Under the pieces are notes generated by a model that saw only the letters and a program-made list of their open reading frames with translations, did not search any database and was not told the DNA's origin. A DNA stretch of 64,000 nucleotides from Salinibacillus aidingensis (GTDB lineage Bacteria; Bacillota; Bacilli; Bacillales; Alkalibacillaceae), in the NCBI RefSeq assembly GCF_039522525.1, contig NZ_BAAADO010000006.1:124001-188000 (forward strand). The letters run 5' to 3'. Within the stretch, counting starts at the first letter, position 1, and each line of letters opens with the position of its first letter. Positions 17,374 through 26,444 of this stretch are shown here, piece by piece. The position numbers and the translations under genes were made by a program.

Positions 17374-18810
17374 TTAAGGTAAATTGAAGCAAACAACTTT
17401 AGGGTCTGTCATTTCATGGATGGCAAATTGAATGCCTTCCCGGCCAAGTCCTGAATTTTTCACACCTCCGAAAGGCATAGCGTCAATGCGATAATCACTG
17501 CTGTCATTGACCATAACTCCGCCTACTTTTAGTTTATGAATCGCTTCAAATGCGCGTTCCAGGTTTTTTGTAAAAATTCCAGCCTGCAGTCCAAAATCAA
17601 CATTGTTTGATTTTGTGATTGCCTCATCAAGGTCAGAGACAGAATAAAGAATAACGACAGGTCCAAAAACCTCTTCTGAAGCAAGGATACAGTTATCAGG
17701 TAACTGCTCCAGTACGGTAGGATCATAATAGGCTCCGTGCCGTTTACCGCCACAAAGTAAAGCAGCTCCATGATCGACGGCATCATTTACCCAATTTTCG
17801 ACCCGGATGGCCTCACTCTCTGTAATGAGCGGACCCATATCCGTTTCCGGTGACATTTTATCGCCGGTGACATACTGTTTCGTACGCTCTACAAATTTTG
17901 TTTTAAAGTCCTCGTAAACGCCTTCTGCTATATAGATACGCTGAACACCTATACAGTTTTGACCGGCAGCTGCGTAGGATCCGGATATCGTCGATTCAAC
18001 AGCCTGATCAACATCGGCATCATCCAGGATAATGGACGGGGAATTTGAGCCAAGCTCCATCCCAAGTTTTTTCACACCAGATTTTGCGGTAATTTCCTGG
18101 CCTGTTTCCACGCCTCCTGTAAATGAAATCATTCGTATATCCTCATGCTCAATCAGTAAATCGCCTATTTCGCTTCCACGGCCGGTGATGACACTGAGTA
18201 CTTTTTTGGGCAATCCGGCCTCTTCCATTAAAGCGGCCAGTTTAAGAGCACTTAAAGGAGTTGTGGATGCAGGCTTTACAATTAATGCATTTCCACTTGC
18301 TACAGCCGGCCCCACTTTGTGTGCGACCAGATTTAGCGGATCATTAAAAGGAGTGATGGCGGCAATGAGTCCAATTGGAAAACGGTAGTAATATCCTACA
18401 CGATTCTCACTGCCTGGTCGCTGATCAAAGGATATGGTTTCACCTTTGATACGCCTTGCTTCCTCGGCACTGATCTGCAGCGTTTCAATGGCTCTGTTTA
18501 CTTCGCTACTGGCTTCTGTAATCGTTTTGCTTCCTTCTTTCGCAATGGTTTCCGCAAATTCCCGTTTCCGTTCAGATAATAGACTGGCAGCCCGATTCAG
18601 GATGGATATTCGTTTATGAACAGGCAGTTCTGCAGCATTGTCCACCCCTTTTTTCGCTTCCTCTATGGTGTTGATCATGTCTTCTTTGCTTGCGGAGGGG
18701 ACACTGGCAATCAGTTCATTATTTTGTGGATTGAACACATCAATCTTCTGTTCACGATTCACCCATTCACCGCCGATACACATTTTCACTTGCTCCACTT
18801 GTGCCTTCAT
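17374..18810 (-). CDS. Aldehyde dehydrogenase family protein
   Basis: A 478-residue NAD(P)-dependent aldehyde dehydrogenase. T-P-F-N-D-P and K-P-A-S-T-T-P lie in the cofactor domain, the general base Glu in G-M-E-L-G-S-N, and the catalytic Cys in A-A-G-Q-N-C; the C-terminus has M-P-F-G-G-V-K-N-S-G-L-G-R-E-G. The subgroup resembles lactaldehyde/phosphonoacetaldehyde dehydrogenases more than classical betaine aldehyde enzymes. In this operon it most simply oxidises aspartate semialdehyde to aspartate, the step of DoeC in proteobacterial ectoine breakdown (inference). AAAGGAG precedes the ATG. Confidence 0.85.
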   Translation of the reverse strand: MKAQVEQVKMCIGGEWVNREQKIDVFNPQNNELIASVPSASKEDMINTIEEAKKGVDNAAELPVHKRISILNRAASLLSERKREFAETIAKEGSKTITEASSEVNRAIETLQISAEEARRIKGETISFDQRPGSENRVGYYYRFPIGLIAAITPFNDPLNLVAHKVGPAVASGNALIVKPASTTPLSALKLAALMEEAGLPKKVLSVITGRGSEIGDLLIEHEDIRMISFTGGVETGQEITAKSGVKKLGMELGSNSPSIILDDADVDQAVESTISGSYAAAGQNCIGVQRIYIAEGVYEDFKTKFVERTKQYVTGDKMSPETDMGPLITESEAIRVENWVNDAVDHGAALLCGGKRHGAYYDPTVLEQLPDNCILASEEVFGPVVILYSVSDLDEAITKSNNVDFGLQAGIFTKNLERAFEAIHKLKVGGVMVNDSSDYRIDAMPFGGVKNSGLGREGIQFAIHEMTDPKVVCFNLP

Positions 18811-18856
18811 ACTTTAACACTCCTTTCGATTCAAATTTTCATCCATAAAGGACTGT

Positions 18857-19900
18857 CTATTGAATGACCTTTCGTTCCATATTAATGATGTCAATTAAGA
18901 GAGAATATCCGGTTTCAATAATGCCGGCACCCGCGCCCATTAAAGTAATCGGTCCTGATAAGTCACATTCATAGGTGGTGGCGTTTATGGCACCTTGAAC
19001 ACCGGCAAGGGGATCCGTCATATCTACTTTTTCAGGCTTTACGGATGCATAGACTTGATCATCCTGTCTGGTGATGCGCCCGAGCATCTTCCAGCGTTTG
19101 TTTTCCTGCTTTGCCTCGTGAACATCATCTATGGTCAGGCTGGAGATTCCCTTACAGAGTACATCTTCTTTTGTCAGAGGGATTCCCATAATGACATTAG
19201 CTAAAATGACAACCTTATAGAGGGCATCATAGCCTTCCACATCACTTGTCGGATCGGCTTCGGCATATCCGAGGTCCTGGGCCTGCTTCAGTGCTGCTTC
19301 ATACGTCATTCCTTCTTCCATTTTCGTCAAAATATAGTTCGTTGTTCCATTAAGGATGCCGCGAATCTCCTGTATTTCATTTCCTGTCAGGGAAATCAGG
19401 GGCATTCGAAGTGCGGGTGTTCCGCTCATGACCGTACCTTCAAAGCCCCAGCTTACACCTCTATCTTTTGCAAGCTCACTAAGCTCATCGTAAGCAATGG
19501 CTACGGGACCTTTGTTGCTCATAACGACATTTTTGCCATTCTCGAAAGCAGCTTTACAGTGGTTAATTGCGGGCTGCCCCGTCTGAACATCTGTATAGGT
19601 GATTTCGACAATGGTGTCTGCGTTAGACTTTTCAATGGTCGTTAAACTATCCCAGCCTTTGATGAGTCCATCTTCCTCGGGGTAATCCTCTAATTGGCCT
19701 GATTCATCCATAATGGCAGCGATTCGCTGTAAATCAAGGCCATCAGGATGGTAAATGGAGCCTTTTTTTAAGTCAGAAATCGCTACAACCTCGATGTCTA
19801 ATCCTAAATTGTTCGCCAGATTTCTTCCTTTGTTTAACAATATGTCCAATAACCCCTGCCCGACTCCACCAAAGCCGATAAAGGCAATTTTATGGGTCAT
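18857..19900 (-). CDS. Homoserine dehydrogenase, short form without ACT domain
   Basis: A 347-residue enzyme with Rossmann motif G-F-G-G-V-G at the N-terminus and the family blocks G-I-L-N-G-T-T-N-Y-I-L and A-D-P-T-S-D-V-E-G-Y-D-A with the catalytic Asp/Lys. The regulatory ACT domain of biosynthetic Hom is missing, which suggests a catabolic or unregulated role. It would interconvert aspartate semialdehyde and homoserine. I chose the ATG at 19900 (GGGAGG 8 bases upstream) over the ATG two codons earlier. Placed between the aldehyde dehydrogenase and the deacetylase genes of the same operon. Confidence 0.85.
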   Translation of the reverse strand: MTHKIAFIGFGGVGQGLLDILLNKGRNLANNLGLDIEVVAISDLKKGSIYHPDGLDLQRIAAIMDESGQLEDYPEEDGLIKGWDSLTTIEKSNADTIVEITYTDVQTGQPAINHCKAAFENGKNVVMSNKGPVAIAYDELSELAKDRGVSWGFEGTVMSGTPALRMPLISLTGNEIQEIRGILNGTTNYILTKMEEGMTYEAALKQAQDLGYAEADPTSDVEGYDALYKVVILANVIMGIPLTKEDVLCKGISSLTIDDVHEAKQENKRWKMLGRITRQDDQVYASVKPEKVDMTDPLAGVQGAINATTYECDLSGPITLMGAGAGIIETGYSLLIDIINMERKVIQ

Positions 19901-19914
19901 AATCATTCCCTCCC

Positions 19915-21126
19915 TTATTGAATGAATGAATAGCTTCCTTTTAAAAACCGGCAGGCTGTTTCGGCAAGGATACTAACCCCATATATCAGAGCTTTCTCAT
20001 TAATATCAAATTCAGGCATGTGAAGCCCGCGGTTTGGCTGATCATCTATTTTTGCTCCAAGAAACAACATGGCACTCGGTACCGTTTCAGCTATATGACT
20101 AAAATCCTCTCCTGCCATCCCAAATGGTTCATGCTTAATCGTAAACGAAGGGAATAAATCACAGACTGTGGTTTCAAACCAGTCTGTGATAGCAGGATGG
20201 TTGTACAGGACAGGCTCCCCGTGAGTGATGTCTAATTGATAGCTTCCTCCCATAGATTGTGAGATTTTTAGTGTCTGTTCCAATTCTGCTTTAAGCTGTT
20301 TGCGAATATCCGGATGATAGCTGCGAATGGTTCCCTGGAGATGGACTTCATTAGGTATGACGTTATAGGATGGTGTCGTTCCAATGTGTGTTACCGATAA
20401 AACGGAATGTTCAAGTGGAGAAACCGTCCGACCTGAAATACTCTGGATAGCAGGTAAAATACTGCCTAACATTCTGATAGGGTCGGAAGTCTGCTGTGGA
20501 TAAGCGGCGTGCCCACCTGAACCATAGATTGAGGCTCTAAAGGTATCGACACTTGCCATACTGTATCCTTTATTGATTGTAACTGTGCCTGCTGGTTGAA
20601 CAGGATCCATATGAAGGGCAATCGCTGCATCTGCATCATCCAGAATTCCTGCACGAACCAGGTAGGGGGCTCCGGTCCATCCCTTTTCATCGGTGTCCTC
20701 TTCAGCAGGCTGAAAAATAAATTTGACCTTTCCCGTCAGCTCTTTTTTCCTTACTTTTTGTGCCAGGATTTTGGCAGTACCGAGGGCAATAGTGGTGTGA
20801 GCATCATGACCACATGCATGCATCACACCATCATTCTGTGAACGGTATTCATGCTGATTTTCTTCTAAGATGGGTAAAGCATCGATATCAGCGCGAATGG
20901 CGATTGTCGGTCCACTCCCATTGGAAATGGAACCGACAACACCTGTTTCTAATCCAATCGCTTCTTTCCCTGAATGAACGGTTAATCCTTCGATGCTTTG
21001 AAGATATCTTTTAATAAATTCAGTTGTTCTATATTCTTTAAAGCTTAATTCCGGCTGACGATGAAGGTTTCGTCTGATGTTGATTAATTCATCGTGAATC
21101 GCCTGAGCTTCCGGGTGTATGTTCAT
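19915..21126 (-). CDS. M20D amidohydrolase, candidate N-acetyl-diaminobutyrate deacetylase
   Basis: A 403-residue zinc amidohydrolase of the hippuricase/IAA-amino acid hydrolase type: D-I-D-A-L-P, M-H-A-C-G-H-D-A-H-T with metal ligands, Q-P-A-E-E catalytic pair, G-G-H-A-A-Y-P at the lid-domain entry and M-A-G-E-D-F near the C-terminus. It removes acyl groups from amino acids. Beside an ectoine hydrolase it probably deacetylates N-acetyl-2,4-diaminobutyrate, a step done by the unrelated AstE-like DoeB/EutE in proteobacteria (inference). ATG 21126 follows AAGGAGTG; the upstream TTG would include that site. Confidence 0.8.
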   Translation of the reverse strand: MNIHPEAQAIHDELINIRRNLHRQPELSFKEYRTTEFIKRYLQSIEGLTVHSGKEAIGLETGVVGSISNGSGPTIAIRADIDALPILEENQHEYRSQNDGVMHACGHDAHTTIALGTAKILAQKVRKKELTGKVKFIFQPAEEDTDEKGWTGAPYLVRAGILDDADAAIALHMDPVQPAGTVTINKGYSMASVDTFRASIYGSGGHAAYPQQTSDPIRMLGSILPAIQSISGRTVSPLEHSVLSVTHIGTTPSYNVIPNEVHLQGTIRSYHPDIRKQLKAELEQTLKISQSMGGSYQLDITHGEPVLYNHPAITDWFETTVCDLFPSFTIKHEPFGMAGEDFSHIAETVPSAMLFLGAKIDDQPNRGLHMPEFDINEKALIYGVSILAETACRFLKGSYSFIQ

Positions 21127-21162
21127 GCAAAGGATCACTCCTTGAAACAAAGCTTCATTTAC

Positions 21163-22359
21163 CTAGCTTTTTACCGTAATATAGGACAAGGCATTTTCAA
21201 GATCAGCAATCAGGTCATTTACGTCCTCAATCCCCACAGAGTAACGGATTAACCCTTCAGGAATTCCGAGGGCTTTTCGTTCTTCAGGTGTGCATTCAAT
21301 ATGGCTGGTTGTACGGGCAGGACCTACAACAGTTTCAACGGCACCAAGGTTGGCGGCCCGATTAGCGTATTGAAGTTTTGGTAAGAATTCCCTTACTCCA
21401 TCCAGACCATCTTTGAGGGAAAAGCTCAGCATCCCTCCAAAATTGCTCATTTGCTTTTTAGCAATGTCATGATTCGGATGATCTTCAAGTCCTGGATAGA
21501 AAACATCCTCAATGGCATCATGCTGTTTTAAATAGTTGGCGATTTTCATTGCACTAGCACATTGGCGTTCATTTCTTATATCAAGTGTTTTCATACCGCG
21601 TAAAAGTAAATAGGCAGCCATTGGGTCAAGGGTGGCCCCGTTAATTTCCCGGTAATGGAAAATCTGCTCGACTAAATCCTCACTGCCAACAACGACGCCG
21701 CCAAGAGCATCGGCATGCCCGCCTAAAAATTTGGTAGCACTGTGAATCACTAGGTCAGCACCCAGTGCAAGCGGATTCTGATTCATAGGTGTTGCAAAGG
21801 TATTGTCAACAAACACAAGTGCATCCACGGCTTTAGCCGCTTTAACCATTCTTCTAATATCCGTAATTTTGACCGTTGGATTTGTAGGTGTTTCTAAATA
21901 GAGAATATTGCATCCCTTTGCAATTTCTTCTTCCATCTGTTCATGGTTGGCTGTTTCACAAAGTTCGACATCAATATTCAGCTTTGGCAGAAATTCAGAG
22001 AAAATCTTGTTCGTTCCCCCATAGGTATCCTTAATCGTTACAACCCGATCACCAGGCTGCAGGAAGGTAGCAAGGGAATTACTGATGGCGGCCATTCCTG
22101 TTGAGAAGCTTGTGGCACTTTCTGCTCCTTCTAAAATTTTCACCTTATCCTCAAAGGACTGCACGGTTGGATTGGTATTTCTCCCGTAAATATGTCCGTC
22201 TTTTTCTCCAATAGCTACGTCAAACCATTCGTCAATGTCTTCGTAACCAAAGGAAACGCTGTGTACAACCGGAACCTGTGTGGCTCCATGAACCAAATAT
22301 TCTTTCTCGCCAGCCCAAACGGTTTTTGTTGCATTTGTCAGGTTATGATCCTTTGTCAT
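21163..22359 (-). CDS. Cystathionine gamma-synthase-family PLP enzyme
   Basis: A 398-residue fold-type I PLP enzyme of the trans-sulfuration family. Tyr-58/Arg-60 in I-Y-G-R-N-T-N-P-T bind phosphate, Asp-185 in V-D-N-T-F-A-T contacts the pyridine ring, and Lys-210 in S-A-T-K-F-L-G-G-H forms the Schiff base. Family members do gamma-replacement or gamma-elimination on homoserine esters, methionine or cystathionine. As first gene of an ectoine-type operon it might gamma-eliminate homoserine or diaminobutyrate to 2-oxobutyrate (inference). Start ATG follows AGGAGAGG. Divergent from the PucR regulator. Confidence 0.83.
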   Translation of the reverse strand: MTKDHNLTNATKTVWAGEKEYLVHGATQVPVVHSVSFGYEDIDEWFDVAIGEKDGHIYGRNTNPTVQSFEDKVKILEGAESATSFSTGMAAISNSLATFLQPGDRVVTIKDTYGGTNKIFSEFLPKLNIDVELCETANHEQMEEEIAKGCNILYLETPTNPTVKITDIRRMVKAAKAVDALVFVDNTFATPMNQNPLALGADLVIHSATKFLGGHADALGGVVVGSEDLVEQIFHYREINGATLDPMAAYLLLRGMKTLDIRNERQCASAMKIANYLKQHDAIEDVFYPGLEDHPNHDIAKKQMSNFGGMLSFSLKDGLDGVREFLPKLQYANRAANLGAVETVVGPARTTSHIECTPEERKALGIPEGLIRYSVGIEDVNDLIADLENALSYITVKS

Positions 22360-22561
22360 GGGTCAACCTCTCCTTTCATATTTGTGAAATAAAAAGTTTT
22401 TTTAACAAAGAGATTTGCGATGTTTGCTGTAAAAGATAATGTGATAGGAATCGATTTATTTTTATGGTATGATACAAATAAAAAATTGAATATTCGCAAA
22501 TTTGTATGAAAATATTCTTTTTTCTTTTGTCATTTTGCAAAAGGAAACGGGAGGGATCCTG

Positions 22562-24268
22562 ATGAGACTGGCGATGGAGGAGATTTTACAGCTGGATTTG
22601 CTTGATGAGGGTTCCGTTGTTACTGATGAGCACACCATTCGTGATTCCATTGTAGAGTGGATATCTGTGATTGAAATGCCGGTAGAAAATTTTGTCCGGA
22701 AAAATGAATTTGTACTAACTACAGGTGTGGGATGTAAGGATGATGAGGAGTTACTCTTTCAGTTTGTGAAAGAGGTAATTGAATCAGAGGCATCTGGTCT
22801 CGCGATTGCGATTGGACGATACATTCATAAGCTGCCAGAAAGGATTATTCATTTTGCGAATCAGCAGGACTTTCCTATTATTTTGCTGCCCTGGGAAATT
22901 CGGTTTGCTGATGCCATCCAGGTGGTACTGCATGCATTAAAACAGGAGGAAGAGCGTCTTGTCGAAAAAAATAAAGAGACCCAACAAGAACTGCTGAACC
23001 TTATTTTAAAAAATGGCAGCCTGTATGATGTTGCGGATTATATTGAAAAGAAGCTGGGTAAAGGTGTCATTATTACGGATACAAGAGGACGGGTAAAAGG
23101 AAAAAGCAGAGGTGCATCAAAACTGGAAAAAACCTGGACAGAATTTCTCCAATCAGAGGACTATCGCTTCATGGTCACTTCTTTTGAAAATAACCATCCT
23201 TACAGTACTTCACCGAATGCCCGTGTAATGTCGATTGAAGGAAAAAATGTCCTGCAATTTCTTGTTCATTCAGCCAGTGAAATCCAGGGTTTTGTCATTG
23301 TGGAAGGGCTGACAGATGATGACGTGGATTATTTATTGGGACAGCAGACCGTACACCTGCTGGAGCACGCCGTCACAGCCATAGCCCTCTGTTTTTTAAA
23401 GGAAAATACCATCATAGAGACGGAACTAAAGCTAAGAGATGATTTTGTGTGGAGTTTAGCAAAGGAAAAGGATACCTCCTGGGATCAGGTGCTATCAAGG
23501 GCTAAGTCCTTAAAATACAATGTAAATCTTCCCTATGTGTGCATCATTGGCTATCCTGAAAATTTTATGGACGTATTTCAGAAAAACCTGGACCAATCCA
23601 CCTATGAAAATTGGGAGCAGACGATTACGAGAAGAATTGAGGATGAAATTTATTATTCCGGAAAGTCGATGGCCAGTCAAACGATGATCACCTTTCAGCG
23701 TAATCATTTCATTATTTATCTGGAGGTAAACCATCATCAGGTTACAGAAACCGTTGAACAGTTTTTTCAGCATTTGGATAAACGGTTAAATCAATTCATA
23801 CCTGAGCTGGTTTTTAGCTGGGGAATTAGTAAAACGGCAGGCCTCCGCCGTTTTTATGAAAGCTATCAGGAGGCACAGAAAGCGTTGGAAATAGGTCGTC
23901 GTCAAAAAGGACCCGGCTTTCAGAATATGTATGCAGATACGAGGGTGGACCGGGCTCTCATGAATCTTGTTCATGACAAGGAACTGAAGAACATTACAGA
24001 TCAGACGATTGGGACGTTATTAAACTATGATCAGGAGCGGGGCATTAATCTTGTGCATACCTTTTCAGTTTATAACAAGAACAGGGGAAATGTCAGTCAA
24101 ACAGCCAGAGAGCTTAATCTGCACCGGCAGTCGCTCCTTTACCGTTTACGGAAGATTGAATCACTGACCGACTGTGATCTGGATAAACCTGATGATCTCT
24201 TTCTTATTAATCTCTGCATAAGACTCTGGACTTTAGGGATTCTGGAGAACCGCAATGATGTCATTTAA
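22562..24268 (+). CDS. PucR-family transcriptional regulator
   Basis: A 568-residue regulator. The N-terminal PucR domain (about residues 1-125, I-L-Q-L-D-L-L-D-E-G, F-V-L-T-T-G) is followed by a central GGDEF-like ligand-sensing part and a C-terminal helix-turn-helix G-N-V-S-Q-T-A-R-E-L-N-L-H-R-Q-S-L-L-Y-R typical of CdaR/PucR proteins. It lies head to head with the five-gene catabolic operon and probably controls it in response to a pathway intermediate. ATG 22562 follows GGGAGGG. Proteobacterial ectoine clusters use the MocR-type EnuR instead, so this would be a different regulatory solution. Confidence 0.85.
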   Translation: MRLAMEEILQLDLLDEGSVVTDEHTIRDSIVEWISVIEMPVENFVRKNEFVLTTGVGCKDDEELLFQFVKEVIESEASGLAIAIGRYIHKLPERIIHFANQQDFPIILLPWEIRFADAIQVVLHALKQEEERLVEKNKETQQELLNLILKNGSLYDVADYIEKKLGKGVIITDTRGRVKGKSRGASKLEKTWTEFLQSEDYRFMVTSFENNHPYSTSPNARVMSIEGKNVLQFLVHSASEIQGFVIVEGLTDDDVDYLLGQQTVHLLEHAVTAIALCFLKENTIIETELKLRDDFVWSLAKEKDTSWDQVLSRAKSLKYNVNLPYVCIIGYPENFMDVFQKNLDQSTYENWEQTITRRIEDEIYYSGKSMASQTMITFQRNHFIIYLEVNHHQVTETVEQFFQHLDKRLNQFIPELVFSWGISKTAGLRRFYESYQEAQKALEIGRRQKGPGFQNMYADTRVDRALMNLVHDKELKNITDQTIGTLLNYDQERGINLVHTFSVYNKNRGNVSQTARELNLHRQSLLYRLRKIESLTDCDLDKPDDLFLINLCIRLWTLGILENRNDVI

Positions 24269-24292
24269 TTTGTAGAAGAAAGTAGGGATATC

Positions 24293-25249
24293 ATGAATTC
24301 AGTACAAGCTAAAATAACCAAAGGAATCAACGCAATCAAAAAGGTAATTATGGGACAGGATGATGCCATTGAGCTTTTATTTGCAGCCTTATTAGCCAAT
24401 GGTCATGTTCTGTTGGAAAGCGTACCGGGATCCGGTAAAACGAAGCTGGCGAAGACCTTTGCCGAAGTAGTCGACGGCCGGTTTGGACGTGTACAATTCA
24501 CCCCGGATGTTCTGCCTGGAGATGTTACAGGCATTCAATTTTATAATCCAAAGACACAGGAATTTGAATTACGAGCAGGGCCGGTGATGACCAATGTTCT
24601 GTTAGCCGATGAAATCAACCGTGCGACTCCTAAAACTCAGTCAAGTCTGTTGGAGGTCATGGAAGAAAAACAGACGACCATAGATGGGGAGACCCTTGTT
24701 TTGGAACCCCCATTTATGGTGATTGCAACCCAGAATCCGATTGAGTCAAATCAGGGAACCTTTCCTCTTCCGGAAGCCCAGCTCGACCGATTCCTGCTGA
24801 AGGTAAGTATGGATTATCCTTCTTTTGATATAGAGAAGGAGATTCTGCATATATACCGGACGGACGAGCCCTTAAATGATATTGTTTCGCCAAGTTTATT
24901 AAAGGAAGAAATTTTGTCTTTGCAGGAGGAAGTCAAACTCATACGTATGGGAGATGCTGTCACCGAATATTTATTAAATATTGTAAGGCAAACCAGGCAG
25001 CACGCAGATGTTGAGGTCGGAATCAGTACAAGAGGGGCCCTTGCCCTTATGCGGGTCTGTCAGGCCAGAGCATTTATCAGAGGAAGAGACTATGTGAGAC
25101 CTGAGGATATAAAGGAAATGGCTCCTTACGTTTTTGCTCATCGGCTTGTGTTATCCATGGAAGCATCGCTGCAGAAGAATCCGTCAAAGGTGATCGCTGA
25201 TATTCTGGAATTAATAGAAGTTCCGGTAGAGATTGGAGAAAGCGAGTAA
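24293..25249 (+). CDS. yeaC: MoxR family AAA ATPase
   Basis: A 318-residue AAA+ ATPase: Walker A P-G-S-G-K-T near residue 44, Walker B L-L-A-D-E-I-N-R-A, sensor A-T-Q-N-P-I-E and the arginine-finger region P-L-P-E-A-Q-L-D-R-F. MoxR proteins act as chaperones for assembly of membrane or von Willebrand-domain complexes. The next two genes (DUF58 and a membrane protein) form the conserved MoxR-DUF58 module known as yeaC-yeaD-yebA in B. subtilis. It starts 24 bases after the PucR gene but is functionally unrelated to it. Confidence 0.88.
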   Translation: MNSVQAKITKGINAIKKVIMGQDDAIELLFAALLANGHVLLESVPGSGKTKLAKTFAEVVDGRFGRVQFTPDVLPGDVTGIQFYNPKTQEFELRAGPVMTNVLLADEINRATPKTQSSLLEVMEEKQTTIDGETLVLEPPFMVIATQNPIESNQGTFPLPEAQLDRFLLKVSMDYPSFDIEKEILHIYRTDEPLNDIVSPSLLKEEILSLQEEVKLIRMGDAVTEYLLNIVRQTRQHADVEVGISTRGALALMRVCQARAFIRGRDYVRPEDIKEMAPYVFAHRLVLSMEASLQKNPSKVIADILELIEVPVEIGESE

Positions 25250-25250
25250 T

Positions 25251-26444
25251 ATGCAGTGGGACAAACAGTTTGAGGATAGCCAAAGCCAGTATTATGAGCT
25301 TCTCACCATTATTACGGTTCTCACGTTCTTTTTAAGTTTAATTTTCCAGCGTTCTTTATTGTTTCTGCTTGTAGGTTTATTACTGGCCTTAATCATACTC
25401 AGTAAGGGATATGACCGTATTGCAGGTAAAGGCTTAACGCTGGATGACTCCAAGCAGCAAATCAGGCTTTTTCCCGGGCAGGAGTCCACGATTCATTTTG
25501 TTTTTCAACATCAATCCCAGCTTCCTATGGTTAATGGAAAGCTTTCATTCCGGGCCGAGGATGTTATCGAGGTCGTTAAGTTTAAGGCAACAAGGGTGAG
25601 GGGCAAGAATCATTATGAAATTCCGTTGTCTGTTCTTTCAAAAGGTGAGACAAGGTTGAGGGTCGCCATAAAGGCTGTAAACCGAGGGGTTACTCGAATG
25701 ACTAATATTCAATACGAATTTCCGCATCTTATCCATTTCCAGTCCGTTTTCTTAAAGCTTCGTCCCTTTTATCCGACAGAAATACTTGTGTATCCAGCCA
25801 CGCTACCTGTTTCTGGAATGGAGGAAACCAATTACGACACGATAGGGGAGCAGAGGGCCCGATTTTCACCGTTTGAGGATGTAATGCAGCCAATTGGAAC
25901 AAGAGATTATCACAATGACGCCTTTCATCGGATTCACTGGAAGGCATCGGCCAAAAGACAAAATCTACAGACGAAAGTGTTTGAAAAGACAAGGGATCAC
26001 ACCTGGGTATTAATCGTTAACCTCAGTGCCAGAACACGATTGGGAAATATTCATTGGGATGAAAATATGGAAAATCGATTATCTTATGTAGCTTATGTTT
26101 GTCAGTACCTGACGAGGAAGGGAATTTCCTATGAGCTCTGTATCAATACCAATCAGGGAAAACTTCAATCAGGAATAGGAAAGGAGCATTTACGTAAGGC
26201 GTTAGAGATATTGGCAAAAATATCGGGAGAACAAAATCTCATTCATCCTTCCCGGTTATTTCAGCAAGTGGACCAGCGAATGGAGCAGCCCCAAACAGTC
26301 GTCTGCTTTGGGGATTTATATGAGGAAAATCAATTCTATCTGCTTAAATGGCAGAAGCAGGGCATGAATGTCTATCAAGTAAAGGAATTTGAATCCGGGG
26401 CACAACTGGAGCCGGCACTTAAAGCAGGTGAACAGTATGGATAA
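25251..26444 (+). CDS. yeaD: DUF58 domain-containing protein
   Basis: A 397-residue protein with two close N-terminal transmembrane helices (about residues 18-55) and the DUF58 signature R-D-Y-H-N-D-A-F-H-R-I-H-W-K-A-S-A-K followed by a von Willebrand-like end. It starts right after the MoxR stop codon and overlaps the next gene by 8 bases. DUF58 proteins are thought to be MoxR clients. GGAGAA lies ten bases before ATG 25251; a TTG at 25233 would overlap the MoxR gene. Confidence 0.85.
   Translation: MQWDKQFEDSQSQYYELLTIITVLTFFLSLIFQRSLLFLLVGLLLALIILSKGYDRIAGKGLTLDDSKQQIRLFPGQESTIHFVFQHQSQLPMVNGKLSFRAEDVIEVVKFKATRVRGKNHYEIPLSVLSKGETRLRVAIKAVNRGVTRMTNIQYEFPHLIHFQSVFLKLRPFYPTEILVYPATLPVSGMEETNYDTIGEQRARFSPFEDVMQPIGTRDYHNDAFHRIHWKASAKRQNLQTKVFEKTRDHTWVLIVNLSARTRLGNIHWDENMENRLSYVAYVCQYLTRKGISYELCINTNQGKLQSGIGKEHLRKALEILAKISGEQNLIHPSRLFQQVDQRMEQPQTVVCFGDLYEENQFYLLKWQKQGMNVYQVKEFESGAQLEPALKAGEQYG

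Noticed and set aside
22360..22561. Operator for PucR between the divergent genes
   Set aside because: The region is very AT-rich and several weak inverted repeats can be drawn, but none stands out enough to report as a site.
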